Shown here piece after piece: positions 27,256 to 35,610 of a stretch of 50,695 nucleotides of DNA. The translations under genes were made by a program, and so were the position numbers. The stretch's first letter is position 1. Every line of letters begins with the position of its first letter. Below the pieces are notes generated by a model. The model worked only from the letters and a program-made list of their open reading frames with translations. It was not told the DNA's origin and searched no databases. Source of the stretch: Hondaea fermentalgiana (lineage: Eukaryota > Sar > Bigyra > Thraustochytrida > Thraustochytriidae); the NCBI GenBank assembly GCA_014084085.1, contig NPFB01000052.1:286161-336855 (forward strand), given 5' to 3'.

Positions 27256-27945
27256 TTAGGCGTTGCCGGCGTAGCGAGCAGCGCGACGCTCGCCGCGGCC
27301 CGTGGCGTGGTAACCCTTCTGGATAGGTGCGACAGCGCGAGATGCGCCACAACTCTGGCACTGCAAAAAGGCCATACGCGAGTTGGCATCACGGACGAGC
27401 TTGGTTTCAACTTGTTTGCACATGGAGCACGTGACATACTCGCCAATGTACTTGACAAGAATGCTGCTAATGTTCTTGGGCGTGAACTTGCCCTTCATGA
27501 TAAAACGTTTGCTGCCGTCAATACTGCCGGTCGTACCGAGCTCGGCCAGAAAGAAGCGCATGACGTGGTCTGGGTCACGGCGCATACCCTGGCAGATGGC
27601 GTCAAAGTTCGCAAAGAGAATCTTGCTCGTACCGAGCCGCATCACCTCGGGCGGCCGCAGCACGGCGCGCTTCTTGTTCACGAGATCCGGGTTGTTGGCG
27701 CGCAGCTCTGCGTACATGCGGTCCAAGAGGTGCTGGTAAGAGAACCCAAACTCTCCGGCGTCCGTGATGGACCGCTTGTTGGCCTTGAGCTCCTCGGCCT
27801 CGCCCTGCTCGAGCAGCGGAGAGTCCTTGATTTCCTTCTTCTTCTTGCTCTTCTTGCTCTTCTTCTTGGACAGCTTCAGCGAGTCCAGCATCGCCTGGAC
27901 GGACTCGTCCACCTGGGCATCGTTCACCGTGGGCTCCTCCGCCAT
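27256..27945 (-). CDS. EIF2S2: Translation initiation factor eIF2 subunit beta
   Basis: 229 aa from ATG 27945 (MAEEPTVND); the frame continues a few codons upstream only to GTG. eIF2beta is part of the GTP-Met-tRNAi ternary complex and binds eIF5 and eIF2B through lysine blocks. One lysine block is present (KLSKKKSKKSKKKKEIKD, about 24-41), where animal and yeast proteins have three, so the N-tail is short. The core shows FGFSYQHLLDRMYAEL, RPPEVMRLGTSKILFANF, RDPDHVMRFFLAELGTTGS and GRFTPK-like GKFTPKNISSILVKYI. The C4 zinc finger is CSMC and CQSC near the end, followed by the basic tail. All core motifs are intact, so it should be functional. Confidence 0.95.
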   Translation of the reverse strand: MAEEPTVNDAQVDESVQAMLDSLKLSKKKSKKSKKKKEIKDSPLLEQGEAEELKANKRSITDAGEFGFSYQHLLDRMYAELRANNPDLVNKKRAVLRPPEVMRLGTSKILFANFDAICQGMRRDPDHVMRFFLAELGTTGSIDGSKRFIMKGKFTPKNISSILVKYIGEYVTCSMCKQVETKLVRDANSRMAFLQCQSCGASRAVAPIQKGYHATGRGERRAARYAGNA

Positions 27946-28651
27946 CGTGCTCTCCTGCTCCGCGCTCCTCACGTACGCGGGCTCCGCGAGCTCGACGCTG
28001 CTCTCCGATCCGATCCGATCCGATCTGATCCGATCTGCCAGGCCGAGCTGCTCGCTCCGCTTGCGGCTGCTGCGCGGCGGACTCGGCGCGGCGGCGGGCG
28101 GGGCGGGGCGCGCGGGGCGCGGGCGACGGGGCGGCCGGCGGGCGCGCGGCGAGTCGGCGGCGGCGGCGACGCTGCTGCTTGTTGAGACTCTGTGGCCGAG
28201 ACGCGCCCGGCCTATCTGCGCCCGCGCCGCGGCCGCGCGGCAAGTGGCCTAACGACCGTCGCCGGCGGCCCATGCGGCGAGCCCAGCTTCTTTTCTTCAG
28301 CCGATTGTTATCAGGTTGAGATGAGATGATGGTGAGGACGGTGACGACGAAGAAGGCAAGTATTGGTAGACGATTGAGCTGTCGTCCAAGATCAAGCTCA
28401 CGATTCTGGACACGGGAGTCAAAAAGTAACGAAAAACTTTAGCTTCGCTGAGTTCCTACGAATTTTCGTAAAAGGAACGAGGTCTCCAAAGAACCGATGG
28501 GCTGCTGCTCAAGAGGCGGCCACTAAAACTGCTTGAAAGCAGACTCACCACACGCCAAAAGATAAAAACAAGAAGAGAAGATTTCTACAACAACGTAAAA
28601 GAAAAACTAGGCCCTCCCTCGCCCAGACTGCACTGCACTGCGAGATAGAAA
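27946..28651. other. Intergenic between eIF2beta and second ion channel
   Basis: eIF2beta leader with a (GATCC)n-like run (28006-28037) and a very GC-rich segment (28060-28260), then the A/T-richer 3' flank of the channel gene. No gene seen. Confidence 0.6.
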
Positions 28652-30026
28652 TCAGGCCTTATCAAATGACTCGGCGCTCTGAATTGCTGTCGGCCTCTGG
28701 TTCGCACAGCGACTCAAGACGGTCTCAAAGTCGTTGTACTTGGTGTTCTCGCAGGTTCTGCGCACAGGCAGCATCACAAAGACTTCGTATGCCACGATGA
28801 CCACGACAAATACCGCATGCAACGCGCAAAAGATACTCCAGCAAATTGTTCGCACGTTGAACTCCTCGAGCTCGGGAATGAGCTCAGTAAATGACGCGAG
28901 CACGAGCACAAGAGCGCCAAAGAAGAACATGCCAAGCTTGTAGTAGTCAGCAAAAGTGACGCGAGATCCACTCGAGGTAAACGAGACACTCATGGCAATG
29001 AGCAGAGAAATGTTAAAGCTGAGACGGGAAGCTTCATCCGGAAAGAACTCAATGGAAAGCGGAGCAAGGGCAGCAAGGAGCATCGGCTGGAGAAACACCG
29101 AAATGATGGGCTGCATAAGACCGACCTCGCGATGCACAAAAACAGTGCAGGCCACATCGCTGTAGCTGTAGCGCCCACCAAAGCCCCTGGAAATGGTAAA
29201 ATTGATCGCCGGGATCTCGATCCACTTCCAACGCTGGTAAAGCGTGGGAGCGACTTCCTCCTTGCGAATGGTTGCCACGCGCTCGTCAACAACCGTAACG
29301 TCCTTGAGGCTTTGCGCAATCTCGACGGGCCAGCGCTCGCGGCCGCGCAAGTAGTCGTCGGCCCACGGTACAAAGAGGAGGGTTTCGTGGTCCCAGTTGC
29401 TCGTGAACTTAATCTTGAGCTCGTGAAAGTCGTACGGGTACATGGCCCCGCGCGTTCCGAGCGGGTAAATACCCTCGAGCTCGTAACAAAAGGTAAGTCT
29501 GTCGTTGTGGAATCGGACCCAGTTCGACTTGGCGACATCACCGAGGAACTGGATCCAGGGCGTGTACTCGTGGACATACGTGTTGGGGCCACTCTTGACG
29601 CAGAATGACCCATCTTTCAGAGGAATGCGCTCACTCTCGGTGATGCCAATATCGTCCAGATGTACGCGCACATAGACTAACATCTTGCTGCATTTTCATC
29701 GTCACGTCAACGTCAGCGCGTTTTGCCCTTTTCCCTCTTTTCTTTCACTCGTTTCTTCTCGCCTGGTGTTAATCAGCGCAAAAAGAGAAAACGTACGCTC
29801 GAAAGGTGCTGCTGTCGATGTCGATATTACGAAGGTTCATCATGTCGTACCGGACCTCCGCAAGGACCGGGCCCTTCACATGACCGCGCCAGAAGTCAAT
29901 CCACGCCGCCGACCGCCCTGTGTTCGCAAATCGCATTCACGTGAGTGATCCCGCTCGGACTTTTTCTGCGCCTCGCCACGCGTGCAACTTACGCTTGAAG
30001 ACATCGCTCACGTCCACCTCGGGCAT
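28652..30026 (-). CDS. Pentameric ligand-gated ion channel, three exons
   Basis: Exons on the minus strand: 30026-29993, 29917-29797 and 29687-28652, giving 396 aa in frame. Donors GTAAGT and GTACGT, acceptors CACAG and TGCAG. The joins restore strand beta-1 (RNIDIDSSTFRAKMLVYVRV), which is split when only the last exon is read; this supports the model. Ligand domain: TPWIQF, the Pro-loop GAMYPYDFHELKI (no Cys pair), and IPAINFTISRGFGGRYSYSD. M1 is PIISVFLQPMLLAALAPLSI, M2 ISLLIAMSVSFTSSGS, M3 LGMFFFGALVLVLASFTELI, and M4 WSIFCALHAVFVVVIVAYEV. No signal peptide is visible and the M3-M4 loop is short. It is a different subfamily from the channel at 20340-21647, with little shared sequence outside the fold. 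Ligand unknown. Confidence 0.85.
29688..29796 (-). other. Intron 2 of second ion channel (109 nt)
   Basis: Begins GTACGT and ends AATGCAG; phase 2. A CTGAC-like branch candidate lies upstream of the acceptor. Removing it joins STFR to AKMLVYVRV. Confidence 0.85.
29918..29992 (-). other. Intron 1 of second ion channel (75 nt)
   Basis: Begins GTAAGT and ends AACACAG on the minus strand; phase 1. Removing it joins DVFK to RSAAWIDFWRG. Confidence 0.8.
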
Positions 30027-31427
30027 CTTGTCGCTGCTGCTACTGTTGTTTTGCCAAGAGCTCTCGCCGCTCGAGCCTCTACCAATGGCCTGACACCGCG
30101 CGCTGCGCTGCAGTCGTTGCCGCAGCTGCTCCTCTCCGTGCAAAGCAGTTTTGCTTCCCCCGCGCGGATGCGCGCAATGCCCAGCCCGAGCTTGCTCTGC
30201 CTTTTACACGCGCAGACTCCCGCGCTCGCCATCCATGGGGCCGCCGCACTTGGATTTGCAGGGTGTGTGCCTTAGGGACGTACGTAGGCGGGCCCTACGC
30301 CTGAAGAACACGTGCTGGCTTTGAGATTTTGGCTGCGGGCCAACTCGCGCGTAAGCCGCCACAGCAGCCGCCGGGGGTAGATTGAGTGGCCAGGCGCGGC
30401 ACTGCCGTCGCTACCTACTACTAGACTTGAGCGCCACATCCGATCGTTCGCAGAACCACTCGCAGACGTGCAACCCTATCTATACCTACCTACTACTCGC
30501 GCTGGAATCTCGTTGCTGTTACCGTCAAAAGACGATTGCGTTCCCCTCGTTCTGGCTGCTGGCCTCTTTCTGGCGGGAAGACGTCAAAGAATTTGGAATC
30601 TCTGCTTGGCAAGCTGGCAAGCAAGCAAAGCAAGCAAGCAAGTCTTCGTGGAGCGTGGAGGTAATGAGGAATACTCTCCCCAGGATGGGTATCATGCTTG
30701 TAGTGGCTTGGTGTACAAGTGTCACATAGTCACAGCTGCTGGCTTCGTTACCAATGACTCTTTGTGAAGGAGATGATGTAGGCACCAACCACGCGCTGCA
30801 TATTATTTCGCCGATCCAGATGCTCCTCAGGCTGTTTCGGCCCCCAAAACGTGTTTGCTTCGTAAAGGAGTCCTCAGATACAGATACAGAGCACCAAGTT
30901 TCTAGCCTTGACCATTGGCCTGGATAGGAAAGAGAAGACCATGAATGGTGAGTGGATCTCAATCCCGGTCTCGCTGTCATTCAAAGCCTCGTTAACGATG
31001 ATCTCTCTTAAGGTTATTGTTGTGCATGAAGCGATCGGCATGAAGGAGTCAAACTTGAAAGGAAAGAGTGCAGGCCCCAAGTATTATCTATACTACTACC
31101 ATGGTAGTAGACAGACTCCAATCCATTGACGAACCGCGTGCGCGCGGAAGCGGGAGAGGTTATCGCGGCCGGCGGCGGGGCTGCACGCGGGGTGCGGCCC
31201 AGCGAGTCGTGGCGCCCCTGCTGCTCGCGACCGCGTGCCGTGTGCGCGACGGAGCGGTGCAGCGAGCGTAGCGAAAGCGTCCCGAAGGCGTCGGCCCATC
31301 TCTTCGTTGGCACGCTTGACCCGTGCTCGCTGCGCAAAAGCGCGCACGCGCGGCGGCGTGGGCGACCACAGGTCGCAAGCAATACGAACGAGGGCCCACC
31401 TACTCGGCTCTCTTTGTGCGTATCCTC
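30027..31427. other. Divergent intergenic region
   Basis: 1.4 kb between the ion channel and the hypothetical gene, read away from each other. It includes a perfect 18-base palindrome (31093-31110, centre CCATGG) and (AAGC)n near 30615-30640. Weak open frames on both strands show no domain. No gene called. Confidence 0.5.
31093..31110. repeat. 18-base perfect palindrome
   Basis: CTACTACCATGGTAGTAG reads the same on both strands. It lies about 320 bases upstream of the hypothetical gene's ATG. It could be a dimeric factor site or chance. Confidence 0.7.
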
Positions 31428-32429
31428 ATGGGCAACAACGAAAGCGGCCCGGAAGGGTCCAATGAGGGCGGCAGCATCTTCGACATGTGCTTTGCGCCCT
31501 CGAAGGATGCTCGTCAAGGCAGCATGAAGCGCGAAACGAAACGAGCTTCCGCAGATCCCGCCGACTGGATCGTTAATGCCAACTTTGTGACGCCGAGCGA
31601 CCCGGACGCGGTTCGAGGAATTGTCAAAAAGACTTCTTCCGGCGTTGAGCAAGACGAGGAGCAGGAAAACGTGCAGGTGAACGAGAGCGCTCGAGGAGAC
31701 AATTCTATCCTTAATCAAAATGCCGAGAACGAAGACGAATCTCAACGCAAAGACATGCACACAAATGACGAGTCCAATATTCCGCCAACATCAATGCAAG
31801 CGAGCGACGAGCGCACTGATGAAGCGAACGAAGTAAGTACGACAGATCTCGATCAGGAAGAGGATCGTCTGCGCAAAAGGCTGCAATCGTTCAAAGTTCT
31901 GCCCAGCAAGCGCTCAGTCTTTCTTGAAGAGGCAAAGGAAACAAGCGGTCTATCCGAGAAACAGGCCACTGTTCACAACTTACGCATGGACGTTTGCATG
32001 GCCCAGCTTCGTTCCGAAACAGCACAGTGCGTCGGCCGGAATGCTCTCAAGCACTCGAAATTAGCCTGGCCAAGTATCAGCAGTCTCAATCCTGACGGTA
32101 TGCCGGGCGAAAGGAGACCACGCAGCGCCAGTGAAGAGGAAACCAAGCAGATCAATAAGATGATCCATGCGCTTGACGTGCAGTTGGAGGAAGGCTCAAT
32201 GTCCATCGACGAGTACCTCTCAGTTGTCGCGAATCTGCGCCCTCAGACGTCCCCATTGGCCCCCTTAGACGCTTCCGCTCTGGACACAACGGGTCTTCTC
32301 TCTACGTCAATTAACGAGAATGAAGAAGACAATGAAGAGACCGATTCGCCCGAGGGCTCTGCAGAACCATCTGGCAAATCTAAAGGCAGCTTCAAAGGCT
32401 CGGAACCCCACGAGAACGCAACAAACTAG
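31428..32429 (+). CDS. Hypothetical acidic protein with possible N-myristoylation
   Basis: 333 aa from ATG 31428 (MGNNESGP); an upstream extension of the frame is Arg/Ala-rich and starts only at a non-ATG codon. No family recognised. The N-terminus fits N-myristoyltransferase (Gly2, Ser6), so it may be membrane-tethered. The sequence is hydrophilic, rich in Glu, Asp, Ser and Asn, and likely disordered for much of its length. Two more ordered parts are a Lys/Arg/Glu segment at about 140-200 (RLRKRLQSFKVLPSKR) and a helix-like segment around 245-275 (EETKQINKMIHALDVQLEEG) preceded by a basophilic kinase-type site RRPRSAS. No transmembrane helix. Codon use resembles the neighbours, so the gene is probably real. 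Confidence 0.7.
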   Translation: MGNNESGPEGSNEGGSIFDMCFAPSKDARQGSMKRETKRASADPADWIVNANFVTPSDPDAVRGIVKKTSSGVEQDEEQENVQVNESARGDNSILNQNAENEDESQRKDMHTNDESNIPPTSMQASDERTDEANEVSTTDLDQEEDRLRKRLQSFKVLPSKRSVFLEEAKETSGLSEKQATVHNLRMDVCMAQLRSETAQCVGRNALKHSKLAWPSISSLNPDGMPGERRPRSASEEETKQINKMIHALDVQLEEGSMSIDEYLSVVANLRPQTSPLAPLDASALDTTGLLSTSINENEEDNEETDSPEGSAEPSGKSKGSFKGSEPHENATN

Positions 32430-32833
32430 GCCCATTCCACACCTCAATATCTACAACGATTACTTCACCTGCACATACGTTTTTCGAATTTCGATTGTGA
32501 GCTTGTTCTCCTTTTATCCCTTGATCAGTTGCCGAAGATCGCCTTTGCTGTTCTCTTGAAATGAAACAAATAGAAAAGGAAAGAAGTTGCTGCCCCGCGT
32601 GTCCCTCTTGACGTCTCTCGATAGATGGGCTGGCTGGCACATTGTGCTTCACACTCATTGACCGAATACCTTTAGTACATCACATGGCCGTCATGATTGA
32701 CGTCGAAATGTTTGACCAAGCCCGGGAAGCTCGGCCGAGACAAGGTCGAAAGCGATAGAACTTCTTCTGAAACCTTAATTATGTCGTTCTGCTCGAAAAC
32801 AAAAGCATGTGAGACTGAACTTGGCTGCAGAGC
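32430..32833. other. Convergent intergenic region
   Basis: 3' flanks of the hypothetical gene and of the fructosamine-3-kinase. Lower GC. Nothing recognised. Confidence 0.6.
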
Positions 32834-33718
32834 TCAGGAGACAAGCTGCTGCATGAGCTGTACACAGCCGCCCCGGTAACTGGAGCCGAAAATGTTCATG
32901 TGATTCAGATGGTGATGCAGCTCATAGAGCTTGGCGCGCTGCTCAAAGCCAGGTTCACGCGGAAGCACAGCGTGGTATGCCTCGAAAAAAGCTTGGGAAA
33001 ATCCACCAAACATGTACGCAATCCCAAGATCCGCTTCGGCGTGGCCATAGTAGGCGGCGGGATCAAAGATGCACGGTTTGCCTTCAGTGACGCCCACGTT
33101 CCCAGACCACAGATCCCCGTGCAAAATTGATGGCTTGATGTCTTCAATGACCAGATCAGAGAACAAAATAGGCAAACGTTTCCGTAGTTGCGCGCCGAGC
33201 TCCTGCATCTCTACATCCTCAGGATACCGACGCTTGGCCTCTTCGAGTTGGAAGCCGAGACGAAATTCGTCCCAAAATTCAACCCAGTTGAGCGAGCGCC
33301 CCTCCGAGTTGTTCGGCTGCTCGAGCGCGCCGCAGCATCCGTCCACTGGGAAACCAAAGCCCGCGTGCAGTTCCTGCTTTTCGGCGTGCATTGTGGCCAA
33401 TGCCTTGCCAAAGGCGGCCTGCATGTCGTCGCCAAGCCTTCCGCCCAGATCCAAGTGTTCCACGCAAACAAATCCCCCGCGATCTGACGTCTCGCCTGCA
33501 AGCAACGCCTTGGGCACCTTGAGCTCTTTGGGCGCGCTGTGCCGCAGGTGCTCGAGGCCCAAGCGTTCGTACTCGAGCAAGCTGATGTCCGCGTCGGCGC
33601 CGCCGGTCCCAAACTTGACAAAGACGCGCCCTGCCGAGGGACTGCGCAGCGTCCTGCTTGCCTCAATCTCCACAGGCCCGTGGCCCGCGGCCTCCAGCTG
33701 CGTCGCGACGGCCTTCAT
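32834..33718 (-). CDS. FN3K: Fructosamine-3-kinase / ketosamine-3-kinase
   Basis: 294 aa, ATG 33718, normal length. Phosphorylates sugar-derived ketosamines on glycated proteins or small amines at O3, so that they break down: a protein deglycation repair. The protein-kinase-like fold shows a VFVKF lysine strand, an EYERLGLEHL helix, VEHLDLGG, FGKALATMHAEKQ, and FGFPVDGCCGALEQ followed by WVEFWDEFRLGFQL. The catalytic loop is LHGDLWSGN at about 199-207 and the metal-binding FDPAAYYGHAEADLG follows. The C-terminal part includes FGGFSQAFFEAYH and LYELHHHLNHMNIFG. All signature residues are present. It is read away from the ankyrin gene, whose far side carries a relic of the same family. Confidence 0.93.
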   Translation of the reverse strand: MKAVATQLEAAGHGPVEIEASRTLRSPSAGRVFVKFGTGGADADISLLEYERLGLEHLRHSAPKELKVPKALLAGETSDRGGFVCVEHLDLGGRLGDDMQAAFGKALATMHAEKQELHAGFGFPVDGCCGALEQPNNSEGRSLNWVEFWDEFRLGFQLEEAKRRYPEDVEMQELGAQLRKRLPILFSDLVIEDIKPSILHGDLWSGNVGVTEGKPCIFDPAAYYGHAEADLGIAYMFGGFSQAFFEAYHAVLPREPGFEQRAKLYELHHHLNHMNIFGSSYRGGCVQLMQQLVS

Positions 33719-34114
33719 CTTTCGCGCGAAGTTTCGTCAACTTGTCTTACGCGAGTTCCTGGTCCTGGTTCTGCTTTTGCCTCCGCCAAAATATCCTCTT
33801 TGTCACTTTTGGCTTTGCCTCATCATCCCTTTTCGCGACCGCGTTGCGCGTGACCATCGGGACGATACACAGACTTCGACTTGTGCTCTGCCTCGCGCGA
33901 GGAACAAGCTCGCTCCGAAGAAGCCGAAGTTTTGCGAGCCGAGCCGAGCCGCTGCCAGGCGTACGTGCGTGCACGCCCTCCTCCTCCTCCTCGCTGCTGC
34001 GACCGGTCGACCCTGACCTGACCCTGACCTCGACGAGATGGTGATGGCACAAGAGACGCTGGCCCACCTGAGCTGCGCGCAGAGTCCGCTCAGGGCGCTG
34101 GCTGGGCCGCGGCG
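33719..34114. other. Divergent promoter, FN3K and ankyrin gene
   Basis: About 400 bases shared by two genes read away from each other, becoming more GC-rich toward the right. No motif recognised. Confidence 0.6.
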
Positions 34115-35491
34115 ATGCAAGGAAACGGGCTCGGGCCCGCCGACAAGGCTGGCGAGAAATCGGGTGCCTCCTCGGCGGTCTTCGCAGCGGCGACAAAGGC
34201 GCCAGAGGCGACGACGCGGGAGGCGGGGGCCTTGCTGACCACGAAATCGGAGACCGCTTCGCGACGACGCAAGCGACCGCGCGAGGAGGACCATGTAGAC
34301 CAAAGCCCGGGAGCAAGTCTGCCGTCAGAAACCAAGGACAAGCAAATCCTCTCGCCGAGCAAGCTTCGCTGCCCGTTGTGCCCAGCGCGCTCGCAGAAAA
34401 GGTTCGCGCCAGGCCGGAGTTTCCGCGCACATTTGCGAGCGCGCCACAAAGACGACGCAGCGACGGCGCAAGTGCAAGACTGGGAGCTCTTTGAGACGAG
34501 CTTTCGGCCACGCGCCGAAGCGTTCACAGTCTCTTGCGAAGAAGAGGAGTCTCTACGCAAGTCGAAACTTCGCAAGAAAACCGCAAGCAAGGATCCGGAT
34601 GTGGTCAAGACAAGTCCGCAGACCCCAGGATGGGTGGCATTGGCGCAGACCGATGCACTGGGCAAACTCAAGTCCCTCGAATCCGACGAAATGTGGTCGA
34701 TCGAATTCAGGGACCGGTTGGGCGCCACTGCCGAGCACTATGCTGCGGGCGCAGGCGCCATGTCGGTCCTGCGATATTGTGTTGCCAGGAGACATGCAAG
34801 TTGCCCGTTCCACGCATCGTTGCACGAGGCAGACTCCCAAGGAGTCACCGACGGGCAAGCATGTACGTGCTCGCCCACGCTCGCAAGACGAAAAGATGGC
34901 CGTGCGGCTTTGCATTGGGCATGTCGCAATGGCCAGCTTGAAGCTGCACGATATCTTGTCCAAGACTGCCACGAGGAGATTGGAACGCCTACTTTTGACG
35001 GGTCGACGCCGCTCATGTATGCAGTTTTTGGGGCGAATTTACCCGTTGCGAAAGCCATGGTGCAGTGGGGCGCTGATCCAAAGGCAGAAAATTCCTGGGC
35101 CTGTGGCTTGGGACATTGGCTGGCAATCAGCCGTTGTAAAGATGAAGCGCGCGTCCGCTCCATGTGCGATTGGATTGCAAGAGATCTTGGACTCTCCTTT
35201 TCTACCGTGCAAAAAGAAGGAAGGTCGCCTTTGCACAAGGCTGCATACATTGACAATCGTGGCGTTGTAAAATGGATGCTCGACAATCTCACAGACGAAG
35301 AGCTTCGGAACTCAGCACTTCCCGACAATGGCGGGCAAAGACCAAGCAGCCTCGCTATGCGTGCGCATCATAAAGAGACAGCATCACTCCTTCACCTCTT
35401 GGAAGCGCGTCTTGAAGAACCTCAAATCGCTCGAAACGCTCTCTCCACGTCATCTGCGACCTCGCACGATCAAGCAAGCATAGACACTTAA
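34115..35491 (+). CDS. C2H2 zinc-finger and ankyrin-repeat protein
   Basis: 458 aa, ATG 34115. Residues 1-80 are Ala/Lys/Arg-rich and disordered with a nuclear-signal-like SRRRKRPREED. A C2H2-type finger follows at about 84-112 (CPLC spaced from HLRARH). Residues 115-200 are charged linker. From about 205 to 440 runs a series of ankyrin-like repeats: GATAEHYAAGAGAMSVLRYC, DGRAALHWACRNGQLEAARY, DGSTPLMYAVFGANLPVAKA, EGRSPLHKAAYIDNRGVVKW and QRPSSLAMRAHHKETASLLH. A loop with CPFH and CTCS interrupts the first pair. The repeats are protein-binding; the finger may contact nucleic acid or protein. Similar finger-ankyrin proteins are widespread in stramenopiles, with unknown roles. No intron seen. 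Confidence 0.8.
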   Translation: MQGNGLGPADKAGEKSGASSAVFAAATKAPEATTREAGALLTTKSETASRRRKRPREEDHVDQSPGASLPSETKDKQILSPSKLRCPLCPARSQKRFAPGRSFRAHLRARHKDDAATAQVQDWELFETSFRPRAEAFTVSCEEEESLRKSKLRKKTASKDPDVVKTSPQTPGWVALAQTDALGKLKSLESDEMWSIEFRDRLGATAEHYAAGAGAMSVLRYCVARRHASCPFHASLHEADSQGVTDGQACTCSPTLARRKDGRAALHWACRNGQLEAARYLVQDCHEEIGTPTFDGSTPLMYAVFGANLPVAKAMVQWGADPKAENSWACGLGHWLAISRCKDEARVRSMCDWIARDLGLSFSTVQKEGRSPLHKAAYIDNRGVVKWMLDNLTDEELRNSALPDNGGQRPSSLAMRAHHKETASLLHLLEARLEEPQIARNALSTSSATSHDQASIDT

Positions 35492-35610
35492 AATTGAAAG
35501 TAAAAGCGGACGCCCACGTCAGCGGACCGCAGATCCCCATGCAAGATCGAGAGACTAGCGCTGTTGCTTGACAAATTTGAGCAGGACGTGGCGACTTGGC
35601 CTCTCATGGT
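35488..35610 (-). pseudogene. Fructosamine-3-kinase relic
   Basis: Read on the minus strand, this gives CSNLSSNSASLSILHGDLRS followed by ADVGV. That lines up with the catalytic loop of the intact FN3K at 32834-33718 (FSDL, then SILHGDLWSGNVGV). The DNA around the loop is also clearly alike (CATGGGGATCTGCGGTC here, CACGGGGATCTGTGGTC there). The metal-site Asn region is changed (SGN to SAD), and the frame runs into a stop right after, at the 3' end of the ankyrin gene. Only about 35 codons are recognisable, so it is a broken duplicate. Confidence 0.65.

Noticed and set aside
27307..28185. Plus-strand frame opposite eIF2beta
   Set aside because: Shadow of eIF2beta, which has all core motifs.
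28652..29683. Second ion channel as a single exon starting at ATG 29683
   Set aside because: That start falls inside strand beta-1 and removes the N-terminus; two clean GT-AG introns upstream restore it.
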